NCBI GenBank assembly: GCA_035606945.1
Contig: DATNDR010000046.1
Location: 1 to 46,420 of the forward strand
DNA: 46,420 nucleotides
Direction of reading: 5' to 3'
DNA from: GCA-003244245 sp035606945
GTDB lineage: Bacteria > Actinomycetota > Actinomycetes > Mycobacteriales > Pseudonocardiaceae
In this document: in pieces, positions 15,008 through 23,554 of the stretch
How the letters are laid out: each line of letters opens with the position of its first letter
Position numbering within the stretch: the stretch's first letter is position 1
Notes under the pieces: model-generated
Seen by the model: only the letters and a program-made list of their open reading frames with translations
What the model was told of the DNA's origin: nothing
Databases searched by the model: none
Program-made: the position numbers and the translations under genes

Positions 15008-15981
15008 TGCCCAGCATGACGACGCCGCGGGACCTTGCCGAAGTGCTGCAGCGTGCTGTCGCAGCCCAGATCCTCAGCGCTGACCAGGCGCAGGCGGTGC
15101 TGGCTGCGGAACGGAACCGTTCCGGTGGCGGTCCACTGCGGGACACCCGCATCCGAGCAAGCCGGCTGCCGGTGATCGAGGCGGTGGGCTACCTCGGTGC
15201 ACTGCTCGCGCTGTCGGGTGCAGTGACGTTGGTCATCCAGTACTGGCGTGAGGTGCCCACCGCCGGGCGGCTGGGACTGCTGGCCGCCGTTGCTGCCGTC
15301 ACCTGGCTGGTGGGGGCTCGGATCGGGGAGGCTTCGGCGGCCGCGTTGCGCAGACTGCGCGCGGCGTTGTGGTTCACCTCGTCGGCGGCGGTGGCGGCTT
15401 TCGCCGGTCAAACAGCAGCGGACCTCGCCCACGCCGGGGACGCCGCGGTATGGCTGTCGGCAGGTGCTGCGGCGGCGGTGCACGGTGGGCTGCTGTGGCG
15501 GTTGCGGGATCGGCCGGCGCAGCATCTCGCCTGCCTGGCCGGTGTGCTGATGGCGGCCGGTGGCGGGGCGGGTCTGGCCGGGGGAGAGGGCCCGGTGGGG
15601 CTCGCGGTCGCCGCAGCCGGCGCCCTCTGGGTGGCTGCCGGATGGTTCGCGCTGCTGCCCCCGCCGGTGCTCGCGATGGCCACTGGCGGGGTCGCCGTAC
15701 TGACCGGCGCCGCGATCACCTTCGGTGACTGGTCCGACGCGGCCCCGCTACTCGGTCTGGCGGCGGCGACCGTGCTGCTGGTCGTGGGGATCGTTACCGA
15801 CCGTACGCCGCTGACCGTCGTCGGCCTGACCGGAGGGTTCGGCTACCTGCCCTGGACGGTCGGACACTTCTTCGCCGACTCACTGGGCGTGCCGCTGGCG
15901 ATCCTGATCTGCGGGATCGCTCTGCTGGCGGCCACTCTGGTCGTCCTTCGCCGCGGCCGGAAGGTGCTCAAGCATCCATGA
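15007..15981 (+). CDS. DUF2157-like multi-spanning membrane protein
   Basis: A 324-residue protein. Residues 1-55 form a soluble N-terminal part ('DLAEVLQRAVAAQILSADQA', helical and charged), followed by eight or nine hydrophobic segments rich in Ala, Gly, Leu and Val, as in DUF2157-type proteins. It ends in a basic tail (RRGRKVLKHP). The function is unknown. The start ATG at 15007 overlaps the permease stop (TAATG), making it the last of four coupled genes. Its stop lies within the operon's hairpin terminator. Confidence 0.75.
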   Translation: MPSMTTPRDLAEVLQRAVAAQILSADQAQAVLAAERNRSGGGPLRDTRIRASRLPVIEAVGYLGALLALSGAVTLVIQYWREVPTAGRLGLLAAVAAVTWLVGARIGEASAAALRRLRAALWFTSSAAVAAFAGQTAADLAHAGDAAVWLSAGAAAAVHGGLLWRLRDRPAQHLACLAGVLMAAGGGAGLAGGEGPVGLAVAAAGALWVAAGWFALLPPPVLAMATGGVAVLTGAAITFGDWSDAAPLLGLAAATVLLVVGIVTDRTPLTVVGLTGGFGYLPWTVGHFFADSLGVPLAILICGIALLAATLVVLRRGRKVLKHP

Positions 15982-15992
15982 GCACCTTCCGG
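15957..15992 (+). terminator. Hairpin terminator overlapping the operon's last stop codon
   Basis: A perfect 14-base inverted repeat (15957-15970 and 15979-15992, CCGGAAGGTGCTCA on the left) with an 8-base loop. The right arm begins with the TGA stop of the DUF2157-like gene, so the stem is partly coding. Confidence 0.85.
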
Positions 15993-16431
15993 GGTGGGTC
16001 TTGAGGCTTCATCAACCACCTCCGCGATCACCAGACGATGACGCCGGCACTATGCGGCGCCGGGCCGGACCAGGGTGAGTGACTGCACGTCGGTCGGCCG
16101 GCCACTGGTACGGCCTGATCGAGATTCGTGGCTCGTTTGCGTCACGCGGAAGGAGCATTGCCACTGCCCGGGGAATAGAATAATGGGCCGATCAAATAAA
16201 GCGACCCGCGTGATAGTGCCTCATTCTTGAGGTTTGTGGGCACAGTCGCGGTCAAAGCGAGTCCGGATACTCACGGATACTCACGGATACTCACGGGTAG
16301 TCGCAGATCTACGACAGATCGTGTCGGAGGAGTTTACCTGGTCGAACTGCTCGTATAAGGCTAAGATGATCGTTGTGACCACCGCCGTCACGAGCGCGCA
16401 CCGGCCGGTGCGGGTAGGAGACCGATCAACG
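15993..16431 (+). promoter_or_regulatory. Long leader of the DUF305 gene with tandem 10-base repeats
   Basis: There is no convincing gene in these roughly 440 bases. An AT-rich stretch lies at 16171-16205 (including TAGAAT at 16176-16181). Three direct copies of CGGATACTCA (16264-16293) are followed by a degenerate fourth (CGGGTAGTCG). The 10-base period puts all copies on one face of the helix, as expected for a cooperative binding site. An AGGAG at 16416-16420 serves the DUF305 start at 16432. Confidence 0.5.
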
Positions 16432-17016
16432 ATGTATCTCCACCGAATTGTCGGCGTAGCCTTAGCCGCAGTTGTCGCCGGAGGACCGCTCGTTGGCTGT
16501 GGGGATGCCACCGGCCCCGCCACCGGACCAGTGGCCGCAGATGCTGCCCGTGTCGCCAGCCAGGAGCGTCACAACCAGGATGATGTGGTGTTCCTGCAGC
16601 ACATGCTCACGCACCATCTCCAGACCAACACGATGTCGGATCTGGCGCACACCAAGGCGGCATCACTGAGGGTGAAGACCATCGCGCTGCGCATCAAGGC
16701 GGCGCAGGACCAGCAGATCACTCGGATACACAACCTGCTCGGCGCCTGGGACGCCCCGGATTCCGCCAGCGGCAGCGGTGAGGTTCCGGGCATGCTGACT
16801 GATCAGCAGATCGAGCAGCTCAAAGCGGCGACAGGCAACGATTTCGACCAGTCGTTCCTACAGCTGATGATCGGCCACCAGCAGGGCGCGATACAGATGT
16901 CGCGCACCGAACTGGCTCAAGGCAGCGACCCGCAGGCTCGCCGGCTGGCCCAGGACACCATCACCGGGCAGCAAAGCGAGATCAACCAGATGCAGAAGCT
17001 GCTCCGGCCAACCTGA
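16432..17016 (+). CDS. DUF305 lipoprotein
   Basis: A 194-residue exported lipoprotein: signal segment, then lipobox 'LVGC' near residue 20. The mature part holds the two His/Met-rich helical halves of DUF305: 'VVFLQHMLTHHLQTNTMSDL' and 'FLQLMIGHQQGAIQMSRTEL'. Members are often linked to copper or silver handling, and His and Met are suitable ligands, but the role is not established. ATG 16432 (MYLHRIVG) is chosen for the signal peptide and the AGGAG site. The frame runs open from 16234, but that extension covers the direct repeats and looks non-coding. It ends 12 bases from the convergent hyfB-like gene. Confidence 0.88.
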   Translation: MYLHRIVGVALAAVVAGGPLVGCGDATGPATGPVAADAARVASQERHNQDDVVFLQHMLTHHLQTNTMSDLAHTKAASLRVKTIALRIKAAQDQQITRIHNLLGAWDAPDSASGSGEVPGMLTDQQIEQLKAATGNDFDQSFLQLMIGHQQGAIQMSRTELAQGSDPQARRLAQDTITGQQSEINQMQKLLRPT

Positions 17017-17028
17017 CCTGGCGAGTCG

Positions 17029-19095
17029 TCACGCCAGCGCGGCCACCACCGCGAGCACCGCGAGCACGGCGATGAGCAGGTAGCCGAGGTAGGCGTCCAA
17101 CCTACCGTTCTGCAGTCGCTTCGCGGTGCGCACGGCAAGCAGCAACGGTCGGCGCAGCGGGCGGAACAGGAACCGCTCGACCACCTCGACGACATCGGTG
17201 GTGTACCCCAGGTGGGCTGCCGCGGCGTCGCGGTGCGTGTCACCGGTGCGCCCACCGGTTTCCCGTTCCAGGACGGTGAGTTCGGAGCGGGTGAGCAGCA
17301 GGTTGGCCAGGACCTTGCGTGAGGGGTTGGCGAACCCGAAGGGGGTGTACTGGTTATCGCCGGCAACCCCGCCGGTCGCCGAGCGCCACGCCGGGACCCG
17401 CCGCACCGCGAACAACCGACCACCTCCGAAGGCCACGCTCATAACCAGCACACCGAGCAGCAGCACCGGCATCACCACGGCGAGCCAGGACGGCGACAGG
17501 GCGGAGAACTCGGAGTACACCGGTTGCAGCACCCAGTCTGATGCGAGCGCCCCAGCCGCCACGTCCCGTCGCACCACGGGGTCGAGCCCAGCGATGAGCA
17601 CCCGGATCCACAGCGGAGCGACCGCGGCCACGCCCACGCAGCCCACCCCGAGCAGGGCCAGGCCGGCGATGCCCAGCGGACCGACGTCACGACCCCAGCT
17701 CGTTTCGGTCAGGTCGGCGCGCCGGCGAGGACCGAGCACGGTGAGCCCGACGATCCGCACGAACGCTACCGCGGCGAACCCGGCGGTGAGCGCGACGAGC
17801 GCACCGGCCACCGCCAGCGGCAGCGCGTAGGCCAGCTGGCCGACCCGGAACTGCTGCATGAGCGACTCGAGCAGGAACCACTCGGAGACGAACCCCACCG
17901 TCAGCGGCAGACCTGCGAGGGTGAGCGCGCCGATGGCCAGACCCGTCCCACTGGCCGGCAGGCGGTGCCCGACACCCCGCAGCGATTCCAGCTCGGTGGT
18001 GCCGGTCGCATCCTGGATTCCGGAGGTGGCGCAGAACAGCAGCGACTTGGCCAGCGCATGCGCCACGATTTGGAGGGTGGCCGCGAGTAGACCTACCGCG
18101 ACCAGCGGTGGCCGGTTCACAGTCGCCCCGGCCAGGGCGACGCCGTACCCGACGCTGATCAGGCCGCCGTTCTCCACGCTGGAGTACGCCACCACCTCGG
18201 CAAGGTCGGTCTGCACGGTGGCGTGCGCAATACCCAGCAGCGCGGTGAACCCGCCCACCAGCAAGACGATCACGGCTAGCCAGCCGGGCGGTACGCGAAG
18301 CAGCTCAAGGGTGCGCCACATCCCATAGAAGCCGACGTTGACGGCCACCCCGGCCATCACCGCGCGCAGCGGACCGGGGCAGGCCCGGTAACCGCGCGGT
18401 ATCCAGACGTGCAGCGGGACCAGCCCGATCTTCACCGCGAACCCGGCCACCAGCAGCGCAAAAGCGGCATCGCGCAGCCCGGAACGGGGCAGCGCGGCCA
18501 GCGCGGCGAAGCTGAAGCCGCCCGCGCGGCCGGCCAGTAGCAGGAGGCCGAGCAGCAGCGCCGCACCGCTGACCTTGCCCAGCATGACGGTGATGATCGC
18601 CGCCTCGGCTCGATCGGCCTTGGTCCGCTCGAAGCCGGCTAGCAGGTAGAACGCGATGGTGAGCAGCTCCCAGCCCAGCAGGAACACGAACGCGTTATCG
18701 GCGGTGATGATGATCGCGACCGAGCCCAGGGTCAGGCAGTGCAACGCTGCCAGGCTGCGGTGGCCGACCCGGTCCGGCCGGGCGGCCCAGGCGGCGCAGA
18801 CCAGGCTCACCGGCACCGCCACCGCGAAACTGATCACCAGGAACAGCCCGGACAGCCGATCTACCGACAGCGCGATCGGACCGAACCCCAAGATCCCGGA
18901 GCCCAGGATGGAGTCCAGTCCCAGCCGGATGCCGGTGCCGGCGCTGGACACGCCGACCGCACCTACCAGGATGAGCAGCGCCGACGCCGCTGCAGATATC
19001 AGGTAGGGGACAGTCCTCAGCGCCGGGTAGCGCACGCCGGCAGCCAGGTCGAGCAGGGCAGCGCCGAGCAGCGCCAGCAACGCCGTGGTGAGCAC
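17029..19095 (-). CDS. HyfB/HycC-like proton-translocating membrane subunit
   Basis: A 688-residue antiporter-like subunit (NuoL/MrpA superfamily, HyfB type) with about 16 membrane helices and a long C-terminal tail typical of HyfB. Channel residues are partly visible: Glu in 'FLLGWELLTIAF', Lys in 'AGFAVKIGLVPLHVW', and Lys in 'IVAHALAKSLLF'. The segment after the broken helix reads 'MAGVAVNVGFYGMWR', with Asn where I expect Lys in HyfB proteins. The start is GTG 19095, four bases after the stop of the small-subunit gene. It is the last gene of the hydrogenase-like operon and would move protons or sodium across the membrane in step with the peripheral arm. Confidence 0.88.
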   Translation of the reverse strand: MLTTALLALLGAALLDLAAGVRYPALRTVPYLISAAASALLILVGAVGVSSAGTGIRLGLDSILGSGILGFGPIALSVDRLSGLFLVISFAVAVPVSLVCAAWAARPDRVGHRSLAALHCLTLGSVAIIITADNAFVFLLGWELLTIAFYLLAGFERTKADRAEAAIITVMLGKVSGAALLLGLLLLAGRAGGFSFAALAALPRSGLRDAAFALLVAGFAVKIGLVPLHVWIPRGYRACPGPLRAVMAGVAVNVGFYGMWRTLELLRVPPGWLAVIVLLVGGFTALLGIAHATVQTDLAEVVAYSSVENGGLISVGYGVALAGATVNRPPLVAVGLLAATLQIVAHALAKSLLFCATSGIQDATGTTELESLRGVGHRLPASGTGLAIGALTLAGLPLTVGFVSEWFLLESLMQQFRVGQLAYALPLAVAGALVALTAGFAAVAFVRIVGLTVLGPRRRADLTETSWGRDVGPLGIAGLALLGVGCVGVAAVAPLWIRVLIAGLDPVVRRDVAAGALASDWVLQPVYSEFSALSPSWLAVVMPVLLLGVLVMSVAFGGGRLFAVRRVPAWRSATGGVAGDNQYTPFGFANPSRKVLANLLLTRSELTVLERETGGRTGDTHRDAAAAHLGYTTDVVEVVERFLFRPLRRPLLLAVRTAKRLQNGRLDAYLGYLLIAVLAVLAVVAALA

Positions 19096-19099
19096 CCTG

Positions 19100-19888
19100 T
19101 CACCGACCTTCCGGGGAGATCCGACCGACGGCCAGCAGCAGCGCGTGCAGCAGGCTGAACGGGGACGGTGGTGAGCCGGGGACCCACACATCGACGTCGA
19201 TCAGTTCGCCGAGCCCACCGGCAGTGGCGTAATGGGGTGCGTTGTCCGGGGCGACCAGCCCGCCGCTGATCGCATCGGTTCCGGCGGCGATCACGACCAG
19301 CGGCCGGGGGGTGGCTTCCACGGTGCGGCGTAGTGGTTCGGCCATGCCGTGCGACCCGGCCCCGGTCACCAGCAGCACGTCGGCGTGCCGGGGACTGGCG
19401 GTGAAGAAGATCCCCAGCCGGTGCACGTCGTAGACCGGGTTGAGCAGCGCGAGGACCTCCCACTCCTCGGACCCGTCCGAGCCCGCATCGACGTGCCGGA
19501 CGTGCACGGAGCGGCGCAGCATGCCGGTTCGGGCGGCGAGCCGGTGACGAACCTGCTCAACTGCCTCGTCGGTCTCCGGCAGTTGCGGGACGACCAGGGC
19601 CTCGCGGTGCAGCCGCGCGGTCTGGACACCCGGTGCCCAGCTGAACAGGTCTGGCCTTTCGCGCACGCACCGGCCGCACCGGATGCACTGTCCGGTGTCG
19701 ATTCGGAGCAGCCCACCTGAACTGTCGATTGCGCCAGTCGGGCACAGTGACATATCAACTGACACATCGACTGGAAGATCGGCGATCGGTTGCACCGTGG
19801 CGGGGAACGTCTCGGCGTAGGGGTCTGGCCGGCGCGGGTAGCCGGTGGTGACCACCCCGTTGCGCAGGCCGCGTAGCGGCCACGGCAT
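19100..19888 (-). CDS. Ferredoxin-NuoB/HyfI-like fusion with all proximal-cluster Cys replaced
   Basis: A 262-residue protein. Residues about 40-85 form a ferredoxin-like half with four Cys (49, 68, 71, 74; 'SLCPTGAI' and 'QCIRCGRCV'), enough for one [4Fe-4S] cluster. Residues about 125-255 match the NuoB/HycG small subunit closely ('LALLNPVYDVHRLGIFFTAS', 'ADVLLVTG', 'MAEPLRRT'). All four expected cluster ligands are missing: Ser137 and Ser140 in 'DAGSDGSEEWE', Asp205 in 'GTDAISGG', and Ser239 in 'VPGSPPSP'. The four ferredoxin Cys are the only ones in the protein. The start ATG 19888 abuts the large-subunit stop. The HyfH-type ferredoxin and HyfI-type subunit seem merged into one chain. Confidence 0.85.
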   Translation of the reverse strand: MPWPLRGLRNGVVTTGYPRRPDPYAETFPATVQPIADLPVDVSVDMSLCPTGAIDSSGGLLRIDTGQCIRCGRCVRERPDLFSWAPGVQTARLHREALVVPQLPETDEAVEQVRHRLAARTGMLRRSVHVRHVDAGSDGSEEWEVLALLNPVYDVHRLGIFFTASPRHADVLLVTGAGSHGMAEPLRRTVEATPRPLVVIAAGTDAISGGLVAPDNAPHYATAGGLGELIDVDVWVPGSPPSPFSLLHALLLAVGRISPEGR

Positions 19889-21394
19889 CTACATCACCAC
19901 CCCGGCGATGGACAACCCGAAGCTCGCCTCGTTGAAGGGGAAGTCGGTGAGGATGTCGCCGACGAACGTCGACGGGAACAGCATGAGGTTGTGGAACGAC
20001 GCCGAGCGCGGCGCGCAATAGCTGATCCGCCCGTCATCGGCTAGTTCCACCAGGTAGAGCACCTCCCCCTGGGCAGCTTCGGACCAGCCCACGGCCGGTC
20101 CGGTCGCTGGTGGGACCGGCACCCGAAGCTGGTCGACATCACAGTCGGGCAGCCGTCCGACCGCATGCCTGGCGAGGTCGAAGGCGGCGTCGATCTCGTC
20201 GATGCGGACCTGCATCCGGGCCTGCGCATCCCCGGCGTCACGGACCGGGACCGGCGGTGGCGCGAGCTGGCGGTAGCCGTCATAGGGCCGTGTCACCCGG
20301 CAGTCATCGGTGACGCCGCTGCCCCGGCCGATCGGTCCCAGCGCGCCGTGCGCACGGGCCAGCTGCGGGGTCAGCGGCCCGGTAGTGCGGACCCGGTCCA
20401 GGAACGAGGAGGTGCCCAGCAGCGCGCGGATATCACTGTTGATGGCGTGCTCCCGCCGGTCGAGCTCGGCGATGATCTGCTCGATGGGCAACCGGGGGAG
20501 TGCCGTCACGCCACCGGGTACCACCACGCCGCGGCCGAACCGGCTGCCACACAGCGCACTGACCAGTCGTAATACCTGCTCCTTGTGCAGGCTGAACCGC
20601 GCGGTGGCAACCGCGAGGCCGGCGGCGTCAGTGAGCTTGGTCAGCACGTCCAGGTGGTTGGCGATGCGCTCGAGTTCGGCGTGCAGCACCCGGGTCATTG
20701 CCGCGGCGACCGGTACGTCAGTGCCGGTGAAGCCGGCGAGGGCTTCGATGGCGTGGGCGAACGCCAGCGCATGCGCCACCGAGGCGATGCCCTCGACGCG
20801 TTCGGCCAGCAATACGCCGTCGTCGACGGTCATGCCCTCGAACCGTTTCTGGATACCGCGATGCTTGTGGTGTGGCCGGATCCGGAGGTGGGGGATGTCC
20901 TCGCCGGGGGTTTCCACCAGGTACTCGACCGATTCGAACACCCCCGAGCGCACCGGGCCGTGCGGGATGGTGAACACGCCGGTGCCGTGCACATGCGCCG
21001 ACAGCGCCCGTTCGTCGGGGTCGATGCGATGGGGCTGGCCGGGTGTTCCAGGGTATGGGAGCCGACGGCCGGTGTCGTCGCGGTGCGGCAACACCAACGG
21101 GTCCAGCCGGGGATGCCCATCGGGCACCAGGCCGACCAGGTCGTGAATTGCTCGCTCGTACCAGAAGGCCGCGCGCAGCTGCGGGGTCAGCGCCGGGTAG
21201 TGCGTCATACCGGCGGGCAGCGCGGCGTGCAGCGGGGTGATCCCGCGGTCGTCGGCAACCAGTGCGGTGAGCTCGGTACCCGTGGCGGGGTCGCCGCGGC
21301 CCAGCAGCGCGGCGAACCGCTGACCGTGTGCGGTCCGTGCGGCCAGCGAGTCTCTCAACGCACCGACCGGATCCGCCACCGCCGACCGGCTCAC
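19889..21394 (-). CDS. HycE/HyfG-like large subunit lacking [NiFe] ligands
   Basis: A 501-residue fusion of a NuoC-like N-terminal domain (about 1-110, 'LRAAFWYERAIHDLVGLVPD') and a NuoD/HycE-like domain ('RPHHKHRGIQKRFEGM', 'HAELERIANHLDVL'). In [NiFe] hydrogenases two CxxC motifs hold the metal. Here the first reads 'ERVEGIASVAHA' (Glu201, Ala204) and the C-terminal one 'EASFGLSIAGVVM', so all four ligands are absent and no maturation-cleavage signal remains. It therefore cannot carry a standard NiFe centre. The start is GTG 21394, overlapping the upstream hyfF-like stop as GTGA with a GGAAGG site; longer in-frame starts would overlap that gene extensively. Confidence 0.88.
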   Translation of the reverse strand: MSRSAVADPVGALRDSLAARTAHGQRFAALLGRGDPATGTELTALVADDRGITPLHAALPAGMTHYPALTPQLRAAFWYERAIHDLVGLVPDGHPRLDPLVLPHRDDTGRRLPYPGTPGQPHRIDPDERALSAHVHGTGVFTIPHGPVRSGVFESVEYLVETPGEDIPHLRIRPHHKHRGIQKRFEGMTVDDGVLLAERVEGIASVAHALAFAHAIEALAGFTGTDVPVAAAMTRVLHAELERIANHLDVLTKLTDAAGLAVATARFSLHKEQVLRLVSALCGSRFGRGVVVPGGVTALPRLPIEQIIAELDRREHAINSDIRALLGTSSFLDRVRTTGPLTPQLARAHGALGPIGRGSGVTDDCRVTRPYDGYRQLAPPPVPVRDAGDAQARMQVRIDEIDAAFDLARHAVGRLPDCDVDQLRVPVPPATGPAVGWSEAAQGEVLYLVELADDGRISYCAPRSASFHNLMLFPSTFVGDILTDFPFNEASFGLSIAGVVM

Positions 21395-22863
21395 CGCGCA
21401 CCTTCCAGCTCGGCGGCTCCCTGCGCGATCAGCGCGCTGAGCGTGTCCGGTGGGTGCAGGCCGAGCACGAGCAGGGCGACAACGCCGACGATCATGGGCG
21501 CCACCATCCAGGCGCTCGGTTCGCGTCGAGGTGCGCTCGCGGCTCCCGGACCGGTTTCCGCCGGCACGAACAGCATCCGGGTGGTGGCCATGGACAGCCC
21601 GAGAAACGCCAGCGTCACCAGCGCGACCATCGCCGCGGCGGGTACGAAGCGTTCCGATCCCAGTCCGCCGGCGACGATCAAGAACTCGCTGCGGAACAGC
21701 CCGAACGGGGGCATCGCCGACAGCGCGAGGATGGCGAGCAGGAACAGCGGGGCGGTCCACGGCAGCCGATCCAGGCCACCTCGCAGCCGCTCGATGTCTT
21801 TGGTGCGGTAGGCGCGGACCAGCACGCCGGCACCGAAGAACGCGTTGCCCTTGGCGGCAGCGTGCGCCAGTACGTGTAGTAGCACCCCGGCGTAGGCCAG
21901 CGGCGCGCCGAAGGCGGTTCCGATGGCCAGGATGCCCATGTGCTCGACGCTGGAGTAGGCCAGCAGGCGCTTCAGGTTGCGTTGCTCGATCAGATACATC
22001 GCGGCCAGCAGCAGCGACAGCATGCCGAACACCAGCAGCACCCCGCGTGGGAAGTCGCCGCCCAGGGCGGCGGTGGCGATCTGGTAATAGCGCAGCACAG
22101 CGTAGAAGCTGACCGCGAGCAGCGACCCGGACAGCATCGCCGAGACCGGGGTGGGGGCCTCGGAGTGCGCGTCGGGCAGCCAGGTGTGCACCGGAAACAG
22201 CCCCACCTTGGTGCCGAACCCGACCACCGCGAGCACGAACGCGAGCCGCACCGCGCTGGGCGGCAGCATCGGCCCGGCACCGAGCAGCGGAGCGATGGCC
22301 AGGTCGTAGCCGGGGCCGAGCACCGACGCTCCGGCGGAGTACGCCACGATGGTGGCCAGCAGCGCGATACCCAGCCCAGCCGAGGCGATCAGCACGTATT
22401 TCCACGCTGCCTCAGCGCCGCGCCGGGTGCCGTCCAGCGCGACGAGCAGCGCGGAGACCACGGTGGTGATCTCCACCGCGATCCACAGCAGCGCCAGGTT
22501 GTCCATCAACGGCGCGCACAGCATCGCCCAGGCGAACAGGTTCAGCCCCACCCAGAACAACCGCGAATAGCGGGCGAAGTCCGCCCGCTGATGCTCACCG
22601 CGCAGGTAGCCGATGGAGTACACCGCGGTGGTGGCGTAGAGAAATGCGGTGGCGAGAATGAAGATCGCCGAGATGGCGTCGACGCGCAGGAACCCTGCGG
22701 CAACCGGCCCGGCGGCCGCGGCGGGCACCAGGACCAGGGCGAGCACCAGAGACGCCACGCCGGCCGCCACGGACACCGCGGGCGCGGGCAGGCGTCCCGG
22801 CAGCAACGCCAGCACCGCCGCGAGCAGCGGCACCACCGCCAGGGCAACGAGCACTGTGGTCAT
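21391..22863 (-). CDS. HyfF/HycC-like antiporter-type membrane subunit
   Basis: A 490-residue NuoN/MrpD-superfamily protein with about 14 helices. Key positions are Glu in 'ALLWIAVEITTVVSAL', Lys in 'GFGTKVGLFPVHTWLPDAHS', and Lys in 'HAAAKGNAFFGAG'. 'YSSVEHMGILAIG' is typical of HyfF. The ATG at 22863 has a GGGGGTGAG site, five positions after the HyfE-like stop. It should form the second ion-translocating unit of the complex. Overlap with the large-subunit gene (GTGA) indicates coupled translation. Confidence 0.9.
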   Translation of the reverse strand: MTTVLVALAVVPLLAAVLALLPGRLPAPAVSVAAGVASLVLALVLVPAAAAGPVAAGFLRVDAISAIFILATAFLYATTAVYSIGYLRGEHQRADFARYSRLFWVGLNLFAWAMLCAPLMDNLALLWIAVEITTVVSALLVALDGTRRGAEAAWKYVLIASAGLGIALLATIVAYSAGASVLGPGYDLAIAPLLGAGPMLPPSAVRLAFVLAVVGFGTKVGLFPVHTWLPDAHSEAPTPVSAMLSGSLLAVSFYAVLRYYQIATAALGGDFPRGVLLVFGMLSLLLAAMYLIEQRNLKRLLAYSSVEHMGILAIGTAFGAPLAYAGVLLHVLAHAAAKGNAFFGAGVLVRAYRTKDIERLRGGLDRLPWTAPLFLLAILALSAMPPFGLFRSEFLIVAGGLGSERFVPAAAMVALVTLAFLGLSMATTRMLFVPAETGPGAASAPRREPSAWMVAPMIVGVVALLVLGLHPPDTLSALIAQGAAELEGAR

Positions 22864-22867
22864 CTGC

Positions 22868-23554
22868 TCACCCCCGTAGCTCGGTGAGGGTTTCGGTGGA
22901 CAGCGACTCAGCCTGCTCGTGATGCACCCGGATGAGCACGGCGAAGACCACGACGGCGACCAGCAGGTCGAACAGGAACACCACCTCGAGGATCAGCGGC
23001 AGCCCGGCGGCGACCACCATGCTGGCCAGCGAGACCCCGTTCTCCAGCGCGAAGAAGCCGATCGCTTGCGAGACAACGTCCCGCCGGACGATCATCAGTA
23101 CGAAGGACACCAGGACGATGGCCACCGCCACCGCGAGGGTGGCGGCCGGCAGTACCGGGCCGGCCAGTCCGAAGCGGGCGCTGGCGAAGAACCCGAACGC
23201 CGCAACGGCGACCGCGAGCAGCACCATGCTGGCCACCCCGAGGGCGCGACTGGCGGCGATCTCCTGGTTGGTCCGGCGTAGCAGTCGCAGCATCACCAGG
23301 GGTACCGCAACTACCTTGAGAAGTACCGAAAATGCCGCCAGTCCGTAGAGTTCGGGCACGCTGCGAGCGAAGGCGACCACGACGGCGAGGATGGAGATCA
23401 CCACCGACTGCGCTGCATAGAGCCGGACCTGGGCCCGCAGCAGGGTGGCCTGCAGCATGCCGAACTCGATGACCAGCATCAATACGGCTAGCCCGGTGGT
23501 CAGCCCGGCGTAGCTGGACGGCGGTGCGGCGACGCCTTCGGCGAGCGGTCCCAT
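22868..23554 (-). CDS. HyfE/HycP-like membrane subunit
   Basis: A 228-residue membrane protein with six or seven helices. It corresponds to HyfE, which combines NuoK-like helices with an N-terminal extension. 'GFFALENGVSLASMVV' near the C-terminal half carries the Glu conserved in NuoK/MrpC proteins. The start is ATG 23554 (MGPLAEGV) with a GGAGGG site, overlapping the hyfC-like stop as TGATG; a longer frame to 23761 has no support. It belongs to the membrane arm of the complex. Confidence 0.88.
   Translation of the reverse strand: MGPLAEGVAAPPSSYAGLTTGLAVLMLVIEFGMLQATLLRAQVRLYAAQSVVISILAVVVAFARSVPELYGLAAFSVLLKVVAVPLVMLRLLRRTNQEIAASRALGVASMVLLAVAVAAFGFFASARFGLAGPVLPAATLAVAVAIVLVSFVLMIVRRDVVSQAIGFFALENGVSLASMVVAAGLPLILEVVFLFDLLVAVVVFAVLIRVHHEQAESLSTETLTELRG

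Noticed and set aside
16264..16293. Short regular repeats as a possible CRISPR array
   Set aside because: The unit is 10 bases with no spacers between copies, and no cas gene is present.
21395..22405. N-terminal extension making the large subunit 838 residues
   Set aside because: It lies antisense-free but out of frame over the hyfF-like coding sequence, has low-complexity Arg/Ala content, and a GTGA-coupled start with a ribosome site exists at 21394.
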